The notes beneath the pieces were generated by a model. The model searched no databases. It saw only the letters and a program-made list of their open reading frames with translations, and had not been told where the DNA came from. A DNA stretch of 8,101 nt, taken from contig CAJOMY010000026.1 of the NCBI GenBank assembly GCA_905235775.1, forward strand, positions 17,797-25,897, written 5' to 3'. This stretch comes from an uncultured Bacteroidales bacterium. Lineage in GTDB: Bacteria; Bacteroidota; Bacteroidia; Bacteroidales; UBA932. Below, in pieces: positions 5,857 to 8,101 of the stretch. Position 1 is the first letter of the stretch. Every line of letters begins with the position of its first letter. The position numbers and the translations under genes are program-made.

Positions 5857-6455
5857 CGGACCATCCCTGTCAACCTTTCAGCCACGCCGCCATGGCGCGG
5901 ATGGCCCTGCCGCGATGCGAGACGGCGTTCTTCTCCGACGAGCTGAAGAATCCCTCGGACTTCGGAGAAAAGAAGAACAAGAAGGGAGAAAAGCTGCCCG
6001 AGAATCCGGAGGTCGTCCTCACCCACTTCAAGAACAATCCCGACGCCCTCCTTCTGCTCGAGACCGGCTTCAAGCTCGACACGGAGCGTCACGACGGTGC
6101 GGAACCGCGCTCCCCGGTCCTTGGCCTGCGCCACTTGGCCAAGTTCCCTCAAGAGTCTGGCCATGTTCGCCTCGGAGTCGTGCCCCGGTCCGGCGTAGCG
6201 CGCCGAATAGATGCCCGGCGCGCCGCCCAGGGCGTCCACCTCCAGGCCCGTGTCGTCCGCAAAGCACGGAAGGCCCGTCCGCTCAAAGAGATACCGCGCT
6301 TTCTGCAGGGAATTCTCCTGCAGGGTGGATCCCGTCTCCGGGATGTCTTCGGTGATGCCCAGATCGAGGGGCGATACGATTTCAAAGCCGGGGCCCAGCA
6401 CTTCTGCAGCCTCGCGGAGTTTGCCGCGGTTGGCGGTGGCGAAAAGAATCTTCAT
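5847..6455 (-). CDS. rdgB: RdgB/HAM1-type XTP/dITP pyrophosphatase with a disrupted C-terminal half (probable pseudogene)
   Basis: The family hydrolyses dITP, ITP and XTP to monophosphates and keeps deaminated purines out of DNA and RNA. Residues 1-125 are typical: MKILFATANRGK (1-12), the T-x-E-N helix region (44-55), ADDTGLEVDALGGAPGIYSA (66-85) with catalytic Asp67/Asp68, RYAGPGHD (86-93), and ARFRTVVTLR (116-125). After Arg125 the frame leaves the family. The expected HLFEG strand and the GFGYDP base-binding loop are missing from all three minus frames. The conserved tail SSEKNAVSHRGRA resumes about 145 bases later in a different frame and stops at 5870-5872. The original frame runs on to 5847 with 77 unrelated residues and overlaps the end of the preceding gene by 10 bases. 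A working RdgB is unlikely from this sequence, unless it reflects an assembly or sequencing error. ATG 6453-6455 lies 7 bases after a perfect promoter box. Confidence 0.85.
   Translation of the reverse strand: MKILFATANRGKLREAAEVLGPGFEIVSPLDLGITEDIPETGSTLQENSLQKARYLFERTGLPCFADDTGLEVDALGGAPGIYSARYAGPGHDSEANMARLLRELGQVAQAKDRGARFRTVVTLRVELEAGLEQKEGVGIVLEVGEDDLRILGQLFSLLVLLFSEVRGILQLVGEERRLASRQGHPRHGGVAERLTGMVRQK
5870..5944 (-). pseudogene. rdgB: Frame-shifted C-terminal tail of rdgB
   Basis: In a frame different from the rdgB start, the minus strand encodes SSSEKNAVSHRGRAIRAMAA and then WLKG and a TGA stop at 5872-5870. This is the canonical RdgB C-terminus: K-N-x-x-S-H-R holds the His and Arg that contact the nucleotide, followed by the last helix. 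The distance from the last normal residue (Arg125) to this tail is close to the length of the missing core, so the expected gene end is here, not at 5847. Tail identity is strong; which event caused the frame change is not resolved. Confidence 0.75.
5937..6080 (+). other. Segment inside rdgB that looks like plus-strand coding sequence
   Basis: This stretch replaces the RdgB core. Read on the plus strand it has no stops, uses the codons favoured elsewhere in the window (GAC, GAG, CTG, CTC, AAG, AAC, TTC) and yields a natural-looking Lys/Glu-rich peptide with motifs such as DELKNPSDFGEKK and LPENPEVVLTHFKNN. The minus frame that joins the RdgB tail instead uses several AGG/AGA and TTG codons, rare in the neighbouring genes, and gives a Ser/Phe/Arg-rich string typical of antisense. 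I do not recognise the plus-strand peptide. No separate start codon or promoter for it is evident. The edges are accurate only to about 10 bases. Confidence 0.45.
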
Positions 6456-6462
6456 AACGGGG

Positions 6463-6470
6463 CAAAGGTA
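6463..6470 (-). promoter_or_regulatory. Bacteroidota -7 promoter box for rdgB
   Basis: The minus strand reads TACCTTTG, identical to the rnr box. A TTTG at 6496-6493 lies 22 bases upstream, slightly beyond the usual -33 spacing. Only 7 bases separate the box from the rdgB ATG, so the transcript would be nearly leaderless. Confidence 0.6.
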
Positions 6471-6483
6471 CGGCGAATTTTTT

Positions 6484-6491
6484 TATCTTTG
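6484..6491 (+). promoter_or_regulatory. Bacteroidota -7 promoter box for the MscS-like gene
   Basis: TATCTTTG matches TAnnTTTG and follows a run of seven T residues. It is 98 bases before the ATG at 6590, giving a leader of about 90 bases in which I see no strong hairpin or riboswitch-like fold. It is divergent from the rdgB box 13 bases away. Confidence 0.5.
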
Positions 6492-6589
6492 TCAAAAAGA
6501 CAATAATTACATAGGCCCCGCATAGCCAATGGGATGCATTTTTACACGCGTTATCCGGGAGTCTGTGACCGTGAAACCAAATGGCAATC

Positions 6590-8101
6590 ATGAGAAAGCG
6601 CAAACTCTTTGGCACGCTCGTGGCGTTATCTTTCCTGGCACTGCCGGCTATGGCTGTCTTTACAGGAATGGATCTGGACGCGACGTTGTCCAATCTGCGG
6701 CGGGAGCTGTATCGCGACTACAAGCAGATCAACAAGACGCAGCAGCGGCTGACGGTCCGGAACGAGGCGCAGCACCGGAAGATGGTGGACATCGTCAAAA
6801 AGTGCAACGACCTGTCCCTGATGCTGTATTCCCAGAAGCAGGACTACACCTTCGACATCAGCTATGCGCTGGAGAAGGTGTACCAGGAATATGCCGACTT
6901 CAATAAGAACCGCACCCCCTACGACCGTATCGTCTCCTCCCTGGATGCTGAAATCAACCGGTATGCACGCCTGATCGAGTCGCTGCGCCGCCTGCCGCCG
7001 GAACTCCGGGATGTGGAGGTGGTGCCGGACAGCCTGGCCTACCACAACGACACGCTGGACGCCCACCTTCTTCAGAACGCGAGCCTGTTGCAACAGGAGC
7101 TGGAGGAGCAGGTGGAGGCCGTCCTCGTCATGAATGCGGCGGCGGATACGACGGCGGGTCGGGAAAGCGCATCGGCGTTCATCCTCAGCGAAGGCGGCCA
7201 GGCAGACCGCGACTCCTGTATGCTGTATGCGTCCGAGCTGCTGAAAATGTATGCCCAGACGCGGGAACAGGTGATGGCCGACAGCACGCATTACCGGGAA
7301 GCCCGGCTGCGGATGGAGGAGTCGTACGCCTATGCCCGGGATTACTACGGGACGCTCGAGAAAAAGGTGTTCGCGGAGGGGCAGACCCCCTGGCGGACCA
7401 TCCTGGCGCATCCCGCCGAGTACTGGTCCGAGGCCTGGAACGCCATGGGCGACAAATACAACTTGTCTTTCGTCCGGGAAGCACTGACCGAAGAGGAGAC
7501 AGGATACAGCATGGAAGACATCAACAGTGACAGTCAGCTGACCAATTCGGTAAGAATTTACTGGCTGTTCGTCTATATCTTTGCATTCCTCGCCCTCTGG
7601 GGCTTGTCCGCCCTGCTGCTGCTTCCGCTGTACCGCTTCGTGCAGCCGTTCGGGAAGCTGGTGGCCCGCGAGCAGCGGCGCTACCTGGCCCTGCTGCTCG
7701 CGTGTGTGTTGTTCGTCATCCTGAGCTACGAAAGCACGGACGACGACATCACACGCAAGATCATCAGCATCATCCACACTTTCATGCTGCTGCTCATGGC
7801 CATCACGACGGCCCTGCTGATCCGGCTGAAACCCGCGAAACTCAAAAACGGCTTCCGGATCTACCTCCCCACCATCTTCACGGCATTGTTCGTGATCAGC
7901 TGCCGGGTCCTTTTCGTCCCCAACGCCTTCCTGAACTTCTTCTTCCCGCCGCTCCTGCTGGTCATGGCCCTTTGGCAGCTCCTGGCCAACCTGCGCCGGC
8001 ACTCCCAGTCGGACCGGACGGACGAGGTGATCGCGTGGGTTTCCTTCGGCATTTCGGCCATCGCCGCAGGCATCAGCCTGGCCGGGTACGTCTTCCTGGC
8101 C
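6590..8101 (+). CDS. MscS-family mechanosensitive ion channel, large Bacteroidota type, 3' end cut by window edge
   Basis: 504 residues are visible and the frame is open at the right edge. A signal peptide (MRKRK, hydrophobic core, AMA|V after residue 22) leads to a periplasmic domain of about 300 residues rich in charged helices; 30-80 and 160-185 look like coiled coil. Membrane segments follow at about 323-345, 365-382, 391-411, 424-443, 447-465 and 483-504. Landmarks shared with large Bacteroides MscS-type proteins are LYSQKQDYTFDISYA (82-96), FRIYLPTIF (422-430) and the RVLFVPNAFLNFFFPP stretch just after. The MscS pore helix and cytoplasmic beta domain would lie beyond the window, so the channel call rests on resemblance of the N-terminal half. 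ATG 6590 is chosen for its basic signal-peptide start; ATG 6581 is in frame three codons earlier. It is probably expressed alone from the promoter at 6484. Confidence 0.8.
   Translation, partial: MRKRKLFGTLVALSFLALPAMAVFTGMDLDATLSNLRRELYRDYKQINKTQQRLTVRNEAQHRKMVDIVKKCNDLSLMLYSQKQDYTFDISYALEKVYQEYADFNKNRTPYDRIVSSLDAEINRYARLIESLRRLPPELRDVEVVPDSLAYHNDTLDAHLLQNASLLQQELEEQVEAVLVMNAAADTTAGRESASAFILSEGGQADRDSCMLYASELLKMYAQTREQVMADSTHYREARLRMEESYAYARDYYGTLEKKVFAEGQTPWRTILAHPAEYWSEAWNAMGDKYNLSFVREALTEEETGYSMEDINSDSQLTNSVRIYWLFVYIFAFLALWGLSALLLLPLYRFVQPFGKLVAREQRRYLALLLACVLFVILSYESTDDDITRKIISIIHTFMLLLMAITTALLIRLKPAKLKNGFRIYLPTIFTALFVISCRVLFVPNAFLNFFFPPLLLVMALWQLLANLRRHSQSDRTDEVIAWVSFGISAIAAGISLAGYVFLA

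Noticed and set aside
5937..6080. Simple inversion of the native rdgB core
   Set aside because: Turning the segment around would put the plus-strand reading into rdgB, but none of the plus frames contains GFGYDP or HLFEG, so inversion alone does not restore the enzyme.
5880..6085. A single frameshift in an otherwise normal rdgB
   Set aside because: One base change would join the start to the tail, but neither alternative frame holds the conserved core residues, and the tail frame uses rare AGG/AGA and TTG codons. A plain frameshift therefore explains only part of the anomaly.
4836..6506. 556-codon open frame on the plus strand spanning ogt and rdgB
   Set aside because: Most of it mirrors ogt and rdgB and crosses the small membrane-protein gene in another frame. 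Only the 5937-6080 part looks like coding sequence, so that part alone is reported.
6626..8002. 458-codon open frame on the minus strand opposite the MscS-like gene
   Set aside because: It is antisense to a gene with a signal peptide, membrane segments and family motifs. The mirror peptide is rich in Gln, His, Val and Arg and resembles no family.

Overview
The window looks like a GC-rich member of the Bacteroidales, probably an uncultured gut or rumen lineage. Three things point there. Four start regions carry the Bacteroidota -7 promoter box TAnnTTTG. Start codons have no clear Shine-Dalgarno sequence. One gene encodes a DUF5020/Tsx-like outer-membrane protein, and the closest family resemblances throughout are to Bacteroides-type proteins. 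Genes are packed tightly and the longest gap is about 130 bases.

Layout. Bases 1-2039 (minus) hold most of an RNase R gene, cut by the left edge. Its reading frame is interrupted, without being broken, by a 116-base multi-hairpin palindromic element (893-1008). A short divergent promoter region (2040-2111) leads into a three-gene plus-strand operon: apt (2112-2636), a Tsx-like outer-membrane channel candidate (2660-3415) and an AzgA-type purine permease (3428-4768). The products read as one purine-salvage route: outer-membrane entry, inner-membrane transport, then conversion of adenine to AMP. Between this operon and the convergent ogt gene (4869-5387, minus, O6-alkylguanine repair) lie a REP-like palindrome and a 13-bp-stem hairpin that contains the ogt stop codon. 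A small two-helix membrane protein of unknown function (5422-5856, plus) follows.

Next is an rdgB/HAM1 house-cleaning NTPase gene (5847-6455, minus). Its N-terminal two thirds are normal, but its C-terminal core is replaced by about 145 bases that look like plus-strand coding sequence. The conserved C-terminal tail then resumes in another frame, so the gene is probably broken, rearranged or mis-assembled. A 134-base gap with divergent promoters leads to an MscS-type channel gene (6590 to the right edge, plus).

The most notable observations are the in-frame palindromic element in RNase R, the exchanged segment in rdgB, and the operon that ties the uncharacterised DUF5020 family to purine uptake. 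No tRNA, rRNA, CRISPR array or transposase gene was seen.
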